The translations under genes were made by a program, and so were the position numbers. Positions 26,171 through 35,456 of a stretch of 64,000 nucleotides of DNA are shown in pieces. Position 1 is the first letter of the stretch, and every line of letters starts with the position of its first letter. The stretch spans positions 124,001 through 188,000 of the forward strand of contig NZ_ASWH01000002.1 of NCBI RefSeq assembly GCF_000407545.1. Reading direction: 5' to 3'. The notes under the pieces were generated by a model. That model was given only the letters and a program-made list of their open reading frames with translations, searched no databases and was not told where the DNA came from. This stretch comes from Enterococcus gilvus ATCC BAA-350. GTDB lineage: Bacteria; Bacillota; Bacilli; Lactobacillales; Enterococcaceae.

Positions 26171-27220
26171 ATGAAAGTAACAAAGACGGAGCTGCATCAA
26201 TTAATCAAAGATAAGATTCATCAAGCGGGATTACCTGAGGAGCAGGCGGAGATCGTTAGTGACGTACTGACTTTTGCTGACGCAAGGGGAATCCACTCGC
26301 ATGGAGCGATGCGTGTCGAATATTATTCAGAACGGATCGCCAAAGGGGGAATCACACAAAATCCGGCATTTCATTTTTCAAAAACGGGTCCAAGCTGCGG
26401 GATTTTTGAAGGTGATAATGGTTCAGGGTTTGTAGCAGCGGAAAAAGCAATGGATCAAGCGATCGAGATTGCTAAGGAAACAGGGATCGCTGTGATCGGT
26501 ATTAGAAATATTTCTCATAGTGGCGCTTTGGCGTATTATGTCGAACGGGCCGCGGAAAATGATATGGTTGCGGTATCGGTTTGCCAATCCGATCCTATGG
26601 TAGTGCCTTTCGGCGGGAGCGAGCCTTTCTTTGGAACCAATCCGATCGCGTTTGCGGCACCAAGCAACGACGAACGAATCATTACTTTTGATATGGCAAC
26701 GACGGTTCAGGCGTGGGGGAAAATTTTACACGCGCGTTCTCGTAAAGAATCGATCCCGGATACGTGGGCGGTGGATGAACAAGGGAATCCGACGACAGAT
26801 TCGACGAAGGTCAATGCTTTAGTCCCGATTGCAGGAGCAAAGGGCTATGGGTTGATGATGATGGTGGATGTCTTATCCGGGGTGCTATTAGGCGTTCCGT
26901 TTGGGAAACATGTATCCTCGATGTATCATGATCTTTCAAAAGGAAGAGAACTAGGGCAGTTGCATATTGTCATAAATCCAGAATTTTTTGTTGGGTTGGA
27001 ACCATTTAAGCAGACGATTTCTACGATGCTGGATGAGCTGAAAACTGTCGCGCCCAGCGCAGGCTTCAAAGAAGTAAATTATCCTGGGGAACGTGGAAGA
27101 ATGCGAGAGAAAAATTACGAGGAAAACGGTATTGAAATCGTTGATGACATTTATGAATACTTAACGAGTGACGCGATTCATTACGATCGTTACGATCACA
27201 AAAACAAGTTCGCTGAATAA
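26171..27220 (+). CDS. allD: Ureidoglycolate dehydrogenase, copy 1
   Basis: This 349-residue member of the malate/L-lactate (type 2) dehydrogenase family would oxidise (S)-ureidoglycolate to oxalurate with NAD. Family motifs include FADARGIHSHGAMRVEYY, GDNGSGFVAA, NISHSGALAYYVERA, QSDPMVVPFGG and GTNPIAFAAP. It is about 60 percent or more alike by eye to the second copy at 30394, especially in these motifs. An upstream in-frame ATG at 26087 overlaps the regulatory box, so the ATG at 26171, behind AAGGTGAAAGAG, is chosen. It has its own promoter and terminator and is separate from the main operon. Assignment over malate dehydrogenase rests on the allantoin context. Confidence 0.82.
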   Translation: MKVTKTELHQLIKDKIHQAGLPEEQAEIVSDVLTFADARGIHSHGAMRVEYYSERIAKGGITQNPAFHFSKTGPSCGIFEGDNGSGFVAAEKAMDQAIEIAKETGIAVIGIRNISHSGALAYYVERAAENDMVAVSVCQSDPMVVPFGGSEPFFGTNPIAFAAPSNDERIITFDMATTVQAWGKILHARSRKESIPDTWAVDEQGNPTTDSTKVNALVPIAGAKGYGLMMMVDVLSGVLLGVPFGKHVSSMYHDLSKGRELGQLHIVINPEFFVGLEPFKQTISTMLDELKTVAPSAGFKEVNYPGERGRMREKNYEENGIEIVDDIYEYLTSDAIHYDRYDHKNKFAE

Positions 27221-27289
27221 GGGCTTGCCTCAAATTTCCAGCGATTTCTTTGCGGATTGAGGAAGAGTCACTTTATCAGGAATGAAACG

Positions 27290-27341
27290 AAAACGTTCCA
27301 ATTCTACTATTATATAGGTAGTAGAATTGGAACGTTTTTTT
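27290..27341. terminator. Strong bidirectional terminator between convergent genes
   Basis: AAACGTTCCAATTCTACTA pairs with TAGTAGAATTGGAACGTTT. T-runs lie on both strands. Confidence 0.9.
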
Positions 27342-27347
27342 ATCTGC

Positions 27348-28187
27348 CTAAATAGTTTTAAATAGCCATGCTCTCAATTTTTGGTACACATCGTCAGCAA
27401 TCGGATTTTTTTCCCGATCAAAATCATGTTCTGCCACGTGTAGTTCCAGAAATTCACTGTTGGACACAGCCTTCGACAATTCACGGGATGAAGCAATCGG
27501 GACATCAGGATCATCCGTGCAATGGACGATAAAAGTTGGAGGAAAGTGTGTCAATTGCGTCGTGCTGAGGGACAGCTCTTTGGTAAGTGGTCCCAGATAA
27601 CTCAGCCAATTCCCATATTGTCGCGCGGAAAGGTAGAGAGGAAATCTTTTTTCTAGCGGCTGATCCGCTACGGGATGGTCCTGAATCAATTGCTGCGCTT
27701 CTAATGGGGAAACTTTTGGAAAGCGATGATAGTAAGTATTGGGTAAAGTAAATGCTGGATGTTCAAAATGGTGGTATCCGTAAAAACGGATCAGGCCTCG
27801 TTGGTGTTCATAATTGTTGGCAGTTAAAATAGAAGCTAAGTAACCGCCTGCAGAGCGTCCAAATAGGAAAAAATCTGGTTCCGATAAATCAAGTGTCGTT
27901 TGGAAATGAGCTAAAAACCATGTGACCGCGTCTTCTAAGCAATGAAGAATTTCCCTCAACGGTGTTTCTGGTGCAAGAGGATAATCAAAGGCCAAGACAT
28001 TGAAACCATTTTCCAGAAAAAGATCCAGATACGCTTGGGGCAGATCGTCACGACTGCCAAAAAGAAATCCGCCACCGTGCAAATACAGAAGTGTCGCATT
28101 CTTCGGATGAGGATTCTTTGTTTGGTAAAAGGACGCCTTCAAGGAAAGCGAAGCTTCAATGGTGTAAATGAGTGGTTGATTAGGCAT
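27348..28187 (-). CDS. Alpha/beta-hydrolase of the hormone-sensitive-lipase type
   Basis: This 279-residue cytoplasmic protein has the HGGGF oxyanion motif (LYLHGGGFLFGSRDD), the nucleophile in FGRSAGGY, a late Asp in HCTDDPDVP and the catalytic His in AEHDFD. This combination marks the bacterial HSL/carboxylesterase group. The start chosen is ATG 28187, behind AGAAGGG; a longer in-frame start at 28223 has no clear ribosome site. It lies on the minus strand between two allantoin operons and is divergent from allC, sharing a 150-base intergenic region with the allC promoter. Whether it acts on a purine breakdown product or is an unrelated esterase is unknown. Confidence 0.78.
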   Translation of the reverse strand: MPNQPLIYTIEASLSLKASFYQTKNPHPKNATLLYLHGGGFLFGSRDDLPQAYLDLFLENGFNVLAFDYPLAPETPLREILHCLEDAVTWFLAHFQTTLDLSEPDFFLFGRSAGGYLASILTANNYEHQRGLIRFYGYHHFEHPAFTLPNTYYHRFPKVSPLEAQQLIQDHPVADQPLEKRFPLYLSARQYGNWLSYLGPLTKELSLSTTQLTHFPPTFIVHCTDDPDVPIASSRELSKAVSNSEFLELHVAEHDFDREKNPIADDVYQKLRAWLFKTI

Positions 28188-28267
28188 AAAATCCCTTCTT
28201 TCTGTATCAATTATAGAAAACATTTCAAAAGATTTAACAGCACTTTAGCACAAAATGATACAGATTT

Positions 28268-28312
28268 TTGTAACTTTTGAACAATGATGTTAGCAGTATT
28301 AGCGTTTACAAT
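28268..28312 (+). promoter_or_regulatory. Allantoin-island box and -10 element, allC operon promoter, with cre-like site
   Basis: TTGTAACTTTTGAACAA (28268-28284) is followed after exactly 22 nt by TACAAT (28307-28312). No good -35 is present. The right half TGAACAA is perfect and the outer TTGT...ACAA arms are symmetric. The -10 overlaps a reverse-strand cre-like TTGTAAACGCTAATA with one mismatch to the CcpA consensus. Confidence 0.65.
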
Positions 28313-28341
28313 TGAATTAACAACTGAAGGAGGTTCATGAA

Positions 28342-29571
28342 ATGACTTTAGAAAAGCGTTTAGATAAGAATATCCACGAATTGTCACAAATAGGTAGTGA
28401 TCCAACAGGCGGTATGACACGGTTGCTCTATTCAGATTCGTGGTTAGAGGCGCAGAAGTTTGTTGAAGGAAAAATGCAGGAAATTGGACTAGAAACGTCC
28501 TACGACGCGATTGGAAATTTATTTGGACGTGTTGCTGGTACAAAATACCCAGAGGAAACGATTCTTTCTGGCTCCCATATTGATACCGTTGTCAATGGCG
28601 GTACGTTAGATGGGCAATTTGGCGTAATGGCTGCTTATCTTGCTGTTCAGCACTTATTGGAAACTTATGGTCAGCCTCTGCGTTCCTTAGAGGTCATTTC
28701 TATGGCAGAAGAAGAGGGCAGTCGTTTTCCTACAGTCTTTTGGGGAAGTAAAAACTTTGTTGGTGAAGCCTCCAGAGAACAGGTGGAAGCCATCGCCGAT
28801 TCTGAAGGATTGAAATTTATAGATGAAATGCGTCGTCAAGGGTTTGACTTTGCGGATGACGCGAAGAAACGGCGGGAGGATATCAAAGCGTTTGTTGAGA
28901 TCCACATTGAACAAGGAAATGTTTTAGAAAATGAAAAACTGCAAATCGGTGTCGTGAACAATATCGCGGGCCAGAAGCGTTATACCTTTGTTTTAAAGGG
29001 TGAGGCCAACCATGCTGGAACAACACCGATGGGCTATCGTCGTGACGCTGTGTACGGATTCTCAAAAATTTGTTCAGAAATTATCGATCGTGCCTTTGCA
29101 GAAGGGGATCCTCTCGTGGTTACTTTCGGCAAGGTCGAGCCTAAACCAAATACAGTAAATGTCGTGCCGGGCGAAGTCCTATTTACGATGGATTGCCGTC
29201 ATACAGACGTGGATGCGTTAAGCAAATTCACGAAAGAGGCAGAAGCGTACATGAAAGAAGTCGCAAAAGAGCTGGACTTGAAATTAGATATCGACCTTTG
29301 GATGGATGAAACGCCAGTTCCAATGGATGAAGCAGTTGTTGCCGTTGTCGAAGAAGCAGCAAAAGCGAAAGAAAAGAGCTATAAAGTGATGCACAGTGGT
29401 GCAGGTCATGATTCTCAAGTGATTGCGCCGCATTATCCGACAGCAATGATTTTTGTGCCAAGCATCAAAGGAATCAGCCATAATCCAGCAGAAGCGACAG
29501 ATTTGGCAGACTTGGTTGCCGGAGTCGAAGTACTGGCGCAAGCATTATATGAACTGGCATACAAAGAGTAG
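28342..29571 (+). CDS. allC: Allantoate amidohydrolase
   Basis: This 409-residue M20-family metallohydrolase has binuclear metal motifs GSHIDTV (His79), LDGQFGV (Asp90) and the EEEGSRF glutamates. The dimerisation-domain motif GEANHAGTTPM and late AGHDSQ complete the signature of allantoate amidohydrolases and hydantoin/carbamoyl amidases. It would convert allantoate to (S)-ureidoglycine, CO2 and ammonia. It is the first gene of a seven-gene operon (allC-allE-allD-allF-allG-allH-allK), and the next gene (AllE) acts on its product. The start ATG lies eight bases after GGAGG. The context makes the allantoate role much more likely than beta-ureidopropionase. Confidence 0.9.
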   Translation: MTLEKRLDKNIHELSQIGSDPTGGMTRLLYSDSWLEAQKFVEGKMQEIGLETSYDAIGNLFGRVAGTKYPEETILSGSHIDTVVNGGTLDGQFGVMAAYLAVQHLLETYGQPLRSLEVISMAEEEGSRFPTVFWGSKNFVGEASREQVEAIADSEGLKFIDEMRRQGFDFADDAKKRREDIKAFVEIHIEQGNVLENEKLQIGVVNNIAGQKRYTFVLKGEANHAGTTPMGYRRDAVYGFSKICSEIIDRAFAEGDPLVVTFGKVEPKPNTVNVVPGEVLFTMDCRHTDVDALSKFTKEAEAYMKEVAKELDLKLDIDLWMDETPVPMDEAVVAVVEEAAKAKEKSYKVMHSGAGHDSQVIAPHYPTAMIFVPSIKGISHNPAEATDLADLVAGVEVLAQALYELAYKE

Positions 29572-29586
29572 GGAAGAGGAAAAAAG

Positions 29587-30372
29587 ATGGGGTACAAGAA
29601 TAATAATACTGGCTATATCGAAGGGTTATTAGAATCAAGAGCAGTGATCAAGAAAAATAATTATGCAGTTCTTCCTCACGACGGATTGGTAAACAATGTG
29701 ATCCCGGGATTTGAGAATTGCGATTGTTCTATATTGGGGTCAACAAAACTTGGTGCAAGCTTTGTTGATTACATCATGACATTCCATAAAGAAGGAAAAA
29801 ATGAACGCGGCTTTGGCGGAGAAGGCATCGAAACGTTGGTCTACGTGATCGACGGTAAGCTGACGGTCAGCGACAGCAAGGAAAGTCATACGGTCGCTTC
29901 GGGTGGTTATGTGTATCTACCCGCAGGAGAAAAAATGTTTTTAGCAAATGCACAAGAGGAAGAAACCGAGTTCTTTCTATATAAGAAACGCTATCAACCA
30001 TTAGAGGGCTACAGCGCTTATAAAGTCGTCGGGAACGTGAATGAAATGGAACCGATCGAATATGAAGGCATGAAAGATGTGTTACTTTGGGATTTTCTGC
30101 CGAAGGACCTTGGCTTCGATATGAATTTCCATATCCTGTCGTTTGAACCAGGAGCTAGTCATGGGTATATCGAGACCCATTATCAAGAACATGGGGCGTA
30201 CCTGCTCTCTGGAAAAGGAATGTACAACTTGGATAATGACTGGCTGCCTGTCGAAAAAGGCGACTACATTTTCATGAGTGCTTATGTTCATCAGGCAGCG
30301 TATGCTGTTGGGCGGAAAGAGCCTTTAAAATATGTCTATTCGAAGGACTGCAATCGTGATCCTGAAATTTAA
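29587..30372 (+). CDS. allE: (S)-ureidoglycine aminohydrolase
   Basis: This 261-residue bicupin protein matches the AllE/YlbA family in length and layout. It has an N-terminal cupin ([28 protein letters not shown]) and a C-terminal cupin with metal-binding motif ([24 protein letters not shown] and [10 protein letters not shown]). AllE releases ammonia from (S)-ureidoglycine to give (S)-ureidoglycolate, the substrate of AllD encoded just downstream. It follows allC by 15 bases. The strength of the family match and the operon order make this assignment secure. Confidence 0.92.
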   Translation: MGYKNNNTGYIEGLLESRAVIKKNNYAVLPHDGLVNNVIPGFENCDCSILGSTKLGASFVDYIMTFHKEGKNERGFGGEGIETLVYVIDGKLTVSDSKESHTVASGGYVYLPAGEKMFLANAQEEETEFFLYKKRYQPLEGYSAYKVVGNVNEMEPIEYEGMKDVLLWDFLPKDLGFDMNFHILSFEPGASHGYIETHYQEHGAYLLSGKGMYNLDNDWLPVEKGDYIFMSAYVHQAAYAVGRKEPLKYVYSKDCNRDPEI

Positions 30373-30393
30373 ATAAAGGAAGTCGTTTTTATT

Positions 30394-31458
30394 ATGGAAG
30401 AAACAATGATCGTTCAACCAGCAAAATTACATGAGTTGATTCAAAATAAATTAATGCGTGCCGGATTAAGAGAAGGCCATGCCGATACTGTGGCGGAGCA
30501 TTTGGTATTTGCGGATGCTTGCGGTATCCACTCCCACGGGGCTGTTCGCGTGGATTATTATGCCGAACGAATCGCGAAAGGCGGCGTGACACTTGATCCT
30601 AAAATCACCTTTGAACGAACTGGCGCAAGTACAGGAATCGTTCATGGAGACAATGGTGTCGGGCAATTCGTGGCGCTTCAGGCGTTAGAATATGCGATCG
30701 ATCAGGCAAAAGAGTCTGGTGCAGCAATCGTTGGTGTGAAGCGGATCAGTCATTGCGGCGCACTTTCGTATTATGTAAAGCGAGCTGCAGAAGAAAACCT
30801 CATCGCTATTTCAATGTGCCAGTCAGATCCCATGGTCGTTCCTTTTGGCGGTTCGGAAAACTATTTTGGAACGAATCCGATCGCTTTTGCAGCACCTAGG
30901 GAACACGGCGCACCGGTTGTTTTTGATATGGCTACAACGGTTCAAGCATGGGGGAAAATTTTAGACGCGCGTTCAAAAAACCAAGATATTCCTGATACTT
31001 GGGCAGTGGATGCGGACGGTAAACCAACAACGAATCCTCATGAGGTCAACGGCTTATTGCCAATGGCTGGACCAAAAGGGTTTGGTTTGATGATGATGGT
31101 GGATGTGTTATCTGGCATGCTGCTAGGTCTGCCTTTCGGAAAAAACGTTTCTTCTATGTATAGTGACCTAACGGAAAAACGCAACCTCGGACAATTATTT
31201 ATTTTGATTGATCCACGACGCTTTACTGATTTGGCAAGTTTTAAGCACAGTATTGAAACCATGATTGAAGAATTGCATAGCATCGCTCCAGCAGCTGGCT
31301 TTAAGCAAGTCTATTACCCGGGAGAAACCAATCAGATCAAGTATGAGGAATACTCCTCTGAAGGAATTCCTGTGGCGAAGAAGGTAGTAGACTATTTGGA
31401 AAGTGATACGATCCATTTTGATCAATATGGAGAAACTGGGAGTTTTGCAACCAACTAA
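30394..31458 (+). CDS. allD: Ureidoglycolate dehydrogenase, copy 2
   Basis: This 354-residue protein is of the same type 2 malate/lactate dehydrogenase family and is closely similar to the copy at 26171. It has FADACGIHSHGAVRVDYYAERIAKGG, GDNGVGQF, RISHCGALSYYVKRA, QSDPMVVPFGG and GTNPIAFAAP. It lies inside the main operon, 21 bases after allE, where E. coli-type clusters also place allD. It would produce oxalurate for the oxamate carbamoyltransferase encoded by the next three genes. The presence of two copies with different promoters may reflect different redox or nitrogen conditions. Alternatively, copy 1 may have taken another 2-hydroxyacid substrate. Confidence 0.88.
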   Translation: MEETMIVQPAKLHELIQNKLMRAGLREGHADTVAEHLVFADACGIHSHGAVRVDYYAERIAKGGVTLDPKITFERTGASTGIVHGDNGVGQFVALQALEYAIDQAKESGAAIVGVKRISHCGALSYYVKRAAEENLIAISMCQSDPMVVPFGGSENYFGTNPIAFAAPREHGAPVVFDMATTVQAWGKILDARSKNQDIPDTWAVDADGKPTTNPHEVNGLLPMAGPKGFGLMMMVDVLSGMLLGLPFGKNVSSMYSDLTEKRNLGQLFILIDPRRFTDLASFKHSIETMIEELHSIAPAAGFKQVYYPGETNQIKYEEYSSEGIPVAKKVVDYLESDTIHFDQYGETGSFATN

Positions 31459-31477
31459 CAGAGAGTGAGGGAATCAC

Positions 31478-33235
31478 GTGTTACACACGATTATTCAAAA
31501 AAACAGTTATCAAGATTCGATCGTATTAATGTTGTTAACGAATCGATTAAATACGCTAGATGGCGTGAACAAGGCGTCCGTTATGATGGGAACACCAGCA
31601 AATAAAGATATTTTCAAAACAGGCGGCTTATATACATCCGAACTTGAAGAGGCGTCCTCAAATGACATGGCGATCGTTTTAGACATTCAGGAAACAGAGG
31701 AACAATTGATCCAAAATGTGTTGAGTACAATTGATGAATTCTTAGCGGAGCAAAGCAAGGGCGGCAATGAAAAAGGGACAGAAACAGTAAAAACATGGGA
31801 CAAAGCGATAGCGCTTGGCGAAGATGCTCATGTGGCCGTCTTCTCAATTCCAGGAACACATGCGGCAGGCGAGATCGAGCACGCGTTGGACGAAGGCAAG
31901 CATGTCTTCTGTTTTAGTGACAACGTCGCACTGGAAGATGAAGTTCGTTTAAAAAAACTAGCTCATGAAAAAGGCCTGCTATTAATGGGTCCAGACTGTG
32001 GAACGGGTATCATCAATGGCATTCCTGTAGCCTTTACCAACGCAGTTCGCAAAGGGAGTATCGGCGTTGTCGGGGCCTCTGGGACAGGGATTCAAGAAGT
32101 AACGACCTTGATTCATAAATTAGGCGGCGGCGTGACCAACGCGATCGGAACCGGCGGGCGCGATTTAAAAGCTGAAGTTGGCGGTATCACGCTGAAGGAC
32201 AGTGTTGCAACATTGGAAAAAGATCCAGAGACAAAAGTGATCGTCGTTATTTCCAAACCACCTGCACCAAGCGTACGGGATGAGGTGCTTGATCTATTGA
32301 GAAGTGCTTCAAAACCAGTTGTTACGATTTTCTTAGGCGAAGAACCGACCGATCATGAAGAGAATCTTTATAGAGCCTATACATTAGAAGAAGCTGCTGA
32401 AATCGCCGTTCAACTGATGGAAGAGGAGCAGGTCAAAGTGAAGGCGGATGAACTGGAAAATCCAGGGTATTCATTTGTCTCAGGACAAACAGGGATCAAA
32501 GGGCTTTATTCTGGCGGAACGTTGGCCTATGAAGCAGCGATGCTAATGAAACGAGCGCTAGGGCTGAAGGAAGATCAGGAAACAGAGGCTGGCTTTATCT
32601 TAAAGAATGGTGTCCACGAGATCATTGATTTGGGAGACGACATCTATACACAAGGAAAACCGCACCCGATGATCGATCCAAGCAAGCGACAAGAAATGCT
32701 GGTCCAAGCAGCAGACGAAGCGACGACTGCCGTGATCTTGCTGGATGATGTTCTAGGCTATGGTTCCCATGAAAATATGGCAAAAGAATTGGCTCCAACA
32801 ATCAAAGAAATCAAGAAAAAAGCCGCCTCCGAAGGTCGCGAATTGGCAGTTATAGCAACGATCGTCGGGACGGATGAAGATCCGCAAAACATGGAGGAAC
32901 AAAAGGCGATTCTAGAAGAAGCTGGAACGATTTTATGCACGAGCAATGCGCAAGCGGTCAAGCTGGCATTAGTTATGTTAGGACACCCATTGACGCTTCC
33001 AGAAAGAACTGTTTTACCGAAAAAAGCCAGCAGCAACCCGCAAATCGCACCTTCTAAAGAAATGATGCGTTTGCTTACGAATGAGGCATTTATCAACATT
33101 GGTCTGCGGAGTTTTTCTGACGCGATCATCAGTCATCATGGCAAAGCCGTTCAATTTGACTGGCAGCCAGTTGCTGGCGGAAATCCAACCTTGCAAAAAG
33201 CATTGCAGTTTTTGAATAAAGTGGAATTGAATTAG
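31478..33235 (+). CDS. allF: Oxamate carbamoyltransferase subunit AllF (FdrA family)
   Basis: This 585-residue protein of the FdrA family is built like a succinyl-CoA-synthetase alpha subunit. It shows a CoA-binding-like fold (VFSIPGTHAAGEIEHALDEGKHVFCFSDNV), MGPDCGTGIINGIPVAF and GVVGASGTGIQEVTTLIHKLGGGVTNAIGTGGRDLK. In E. coli this family is now known as AllF, part of the AllFGH enzyme that splits oxalurate with phosphate into oxamate and carbamoyl phosphate. The start is GTG 31478 behind GAGTGAGGG. The next two genes are AllG and AllH, so the complete enzyme is present. It is slightly longer than the roughly 555-residue E. coli protein. Confidence 0.9.
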   Translation: MLHTIIQKNSYQDSIVLMLLTNRLNTLDGVNKASVMMGTPANKDIFKTGGLYTSELEEASSNDMAIVLDIQETEEQLIQNVLSTIDEFLAEQSKGGNEKGTETVKTWDKAIALGEDAHVAVFSIPGTHAAGEIEHALDEGKHVFCFSDNVALEDEVRLKKLAHEKGLLLMGPDCGTGIINGIPVAFTNAVRKGSIGVVGASGTGIQEVTTLIHKLGGGVTNAIGTGGRDLKAEVGGITLKDSVATLEKDPETKVIVVISKPPAPSVRDEVLDLLRSASKPVVTIFLGEEPTDHEENLYRAYTLEEAAEIAVQLMEEEQVKVKADELENPGYSFVSGQTGIKGLYSGGTLAYEAAMLMKRALGLKEDQETEAGFILKNGVHEIIDLGDDIYTQGKPHPMIDPSKRQEMLVQAADEATTAVILLDDVLGYGSHENMAKELAPTIKEIKKKAASEGRELAVIATIVGTDEDPQNMEEQKAILEEAGTILCTSNAQAVKLALVMLGHPLTLPERTVLPKKASSNPQIAPSKEMMRLLTNEAFINIGLRSFSDAIISHHGKAVQFDWQPVAGGNPTLQKALQFLNKVELN

Positions 33236-33249
33236 GAGGAGAATGAAAA

Positions 33250-34512
33250 GTGTACAAAACAATTGATGAAGCAAACCAAGCGGTCGCCGCAAAAATTGTA
33301 GCCGGTTCTCCTTTCTTATTAGATGTAGTACCTGCGAAAACCGTGATCTCTGAATTAAATGAAGGCAAGGTCTTGTTACATGCTGGACCACCGATTCGTT
33401 ACGACCAAATGATCGACCCGATTCAAGGGGCCTGTGTCGGCGCCGCGCTGTTTGAAGGATGGGGCGAAACAGAGGAAGAGGTTCGGCAGCAGTTAGAGTC
33501 TGGCGAAGTCACTCTGATCCCTTGCCATCATGTGGATGCAGTAGGACCGATGGGGGGCATCACCTCTGCCAATATGGCTGTATTGGTCGTCGAAAATAAA
33601 ACGGACGGTAATCGTGCCTATTGCACAATGAATGAAGGCATTGGAGCAGTCTTACGATTTGGTGCCTATTCTGAAGAAGTCGTCAACCGTCTGCATTGGA
33701 TGAAAAATACGCTGGGACCAGTTCTAAGCGCAGCATTAAAAACGATGGATAACGGGTTGAATGTCAATGTCTTAGTTGCCAAAGCGATTTCGATGGGGGA
33801 TGAGTTTCACCAACGGAACATCGCGGCATCATTGGCTTTCTTGAAGGAAGTTGCACCTGCGATCGTCTCATTAAAAGAGTTCGAGGAAGAGAAACAAGAG
33901 GTCATTCAGTTCTTGGCAGATACGGATCAATTCTTCTTGAACATCATGATGGCTTCAGCCAAAGCAGTCATGGACGGGGCTCGGAAAATTCAAGAAGGGA
34001 CCATCGTGACAGCCATGTGCCGGAACGGGCATGAATTCGGTATTCGAATCGCAGGGATGGGGGATGAATGGTTCACCGGTCCTGTGAACACGCCGAAAGG
34101 TCTGTACTTCTCAGGATTCAGCGAAGCCGATGCCTCACCAGATATGGGAGATAGCGCGATTACAGAAACCTTTGGTGTTGGCGGCATGGCGATGATCGCT
34201 GCTCCGGCAGTGACGCGATTCGTCGGTTCAGGCGGCTTTTATGATGCCTTGAACACCAGCAACGAGATGACGGAAATCTGTATCGACAGCAATCCGAATT
34301 TCCCTGTTCCTACGTGGGATTTCAAAGGAATCTGCTTAGGTATCGATGCGAGAAAAGTTGTTGAAACGGGCATCTTGCCAGTCATTAATACGGGAATCGC
34401 GAATAAGAAGGCTGGAAAGGGACAAATCGGTGCGGGAACAGTGACACCGCCGATTGATTGTTTTGAAAAAGCCGTTCTAGCCTATGCGAAGAAACTAGGA
34501 TTCAACGAATAA
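33250..34512 (+). CDS. allG: Oxamate carbamoyltransferase subunit AllG (DUF1116)
   Basis: This 420-residue protein of the DUF1116 (YlbE) family contains HAGPPIRYDQMIDPIQGACVGAALFEGW, ALKTMDNGLNVNVLVAKAISMGDEFHQRN and CRNGHEFGIRIAG. The length equals that of the E. coli subunit. It works with AllF and AllH in phosphorolysis of oxalurate. The start is GTG 33250, reached from AGGAGG at 33236-33241; an ATG at 33243 is out of frame and stops after seven codons. The gap to allF is 14 bases. No residue changes of note were seen. Confidence 0.9.
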   Translation: MYKTIDEANQAVAAKIVAGSPFLLDVVPAKTVISELNEGKVLLHAGPPIRYDQMIDPIQGACVGAALFEGWGETEEEVRQQLESGEVTLIPCHHVDAVGPMGGITSANMAVLVVENKTDGNRAYCTMNEGIGAVLRFGAYSEEVVNRLHWMKNTLGPVLSAALKTMDNGLNVNVLVAKAISMGDEFHQRNIAASLAFLKEVAPAIVSLKEFEEEKQEVIQFLADTDQFFLNIMMASAKAVMDGARKIQEGTIVTAMCRNGHEFGIRIAGMGDEWFTGPVNTPKGLYFSGFSEADASPDMGDSAITETFGVGGMAMIAAPAVTRFVGSGGFYDALNTSNEMTEICIDSNPNFPVPTWDFKGICLGIDARKVVETGILPVINTGIANKKAGKGQIGAGTVTPPIDCFEKAVLAYAKKLGFNE

Positions 34513-34526
34513 AGGAGAGAAATGCG

Positions 34527-35456
34527 ATGCTGATAGAGGCCTGCTGCTCGGATCGGGAAATCCTTGAGCAATCGATTTTAAAAAGCCGGTGGCACGTCCA
34601 CAGCAAATTTAACCATAGCTTCAATATTCAGGATGAAACCAGCCAGCGATTGGCGGTCATTTCGACTGAACAAACGGCGGCTGTCCCCAATGGAATTTAT
34701 CTAAAGGTATCTGATTTTGAACAATTGCTCTCGGAAGTCCGCGTCGGCGATCCGCTGATCATGCAAAACAGGATCTTACGAATCGCCGGAAGACAACTGG
34801 TCGTATCACCGACACGGGAATATACCTCTCATTACGTGTCGACTGGCGGACTGACTGCTGAAGGTTGGAAAGAATATAGTTTCTCTTTGAAAAAAGTGAA
34901 GAAGCCGACCGGGTATCAGGAACCCTTATCGACGGTGTTTGACAGTGGAAATGACTTCACCAAGGCAATCGATGCTCTTTGTTCAGATTCCTTGCCTCAT
35001 CAGCGCAAAGCCCTTCACTTTTTGATTGGTCGGGGGCCGGGGCTGACGCCTTCAGGAGACGATATGCTCATTGGATATTTGGCTGCTCGACTAATTTTAG
35101 ACAATAGGGACACGAAATTAGAGACCTACTTGAGAACGAAGCTGCTCTCTGTAGCTGATCTGACAACGGATGTAAGCAAGCATTATCTTTTATGCGGATT
35201 GGACCAGCGTTTCAACCAGTCCATCCTACAGTTGCTGAAGGCAGTCAGCGAAATCACCGATGAACTAGAACCGGCAATTCAATTGGTATTGCAGACGGGA
35301 CATACATCGGGAGCTGATTTTTTAGCAGGATTTTCCAGAACGCTTAATTATTTTAGAAACGAACGCCGTGAGGCAACGCAAATCGCGTCGGATGAGACGG
35401 GCGATAACGAAAAAGAAACGGGATATGAAGGAGGAAAAAAATGGCAAATCGGGTAG
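34527..35456 (+). CDS. allH: Oxamate carbamoyltransferase subunit AllH (DUF2877)
   Basis: This 309-residue protein of the DUF2877 (YlbF) family has the hallmark LIGRGPGLTPSGDDMLIGYLAARL and a later GHTSGADFLAGF motif. It completes the AllFGH oxamate carbamoyltransferase. Its last five codons overlap the start of the carbamate kinase gene, and the ribosome site of that gene lies inside its coding sequence. The two are thus translationally coupled, as suits an enzyme whose product, carbamoyl phosphate, is the next enzyme's substrate. Confidence 0.9.
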   Translation: MLIEACCSDREILEQSILKSRWHVHSKFNHSFNIQDETSQRLAVISTEQTAAVPNGIYLKVSDFEQLLSEVRVGDPLIMQNRILRIAGRQLVVSPTREYTSHYVSTGGLTAEGWKEYSFSLKKVKKPTGYQEPLSTVFDSGNDFTKAIDALCSDSLPHQRKALHFLIGRGPGLTPSGDDMLIGYLAARLILDNRDTKLETYLRTKLLSVADLTTDVSKHYLLCGLDQRFNQSILQLLKAVSEITDELEPAIQLVLQTGHTSGADFLAGFSRTLNYFRNERREATQIASDETGDNEKETGYEGGKKWQIG

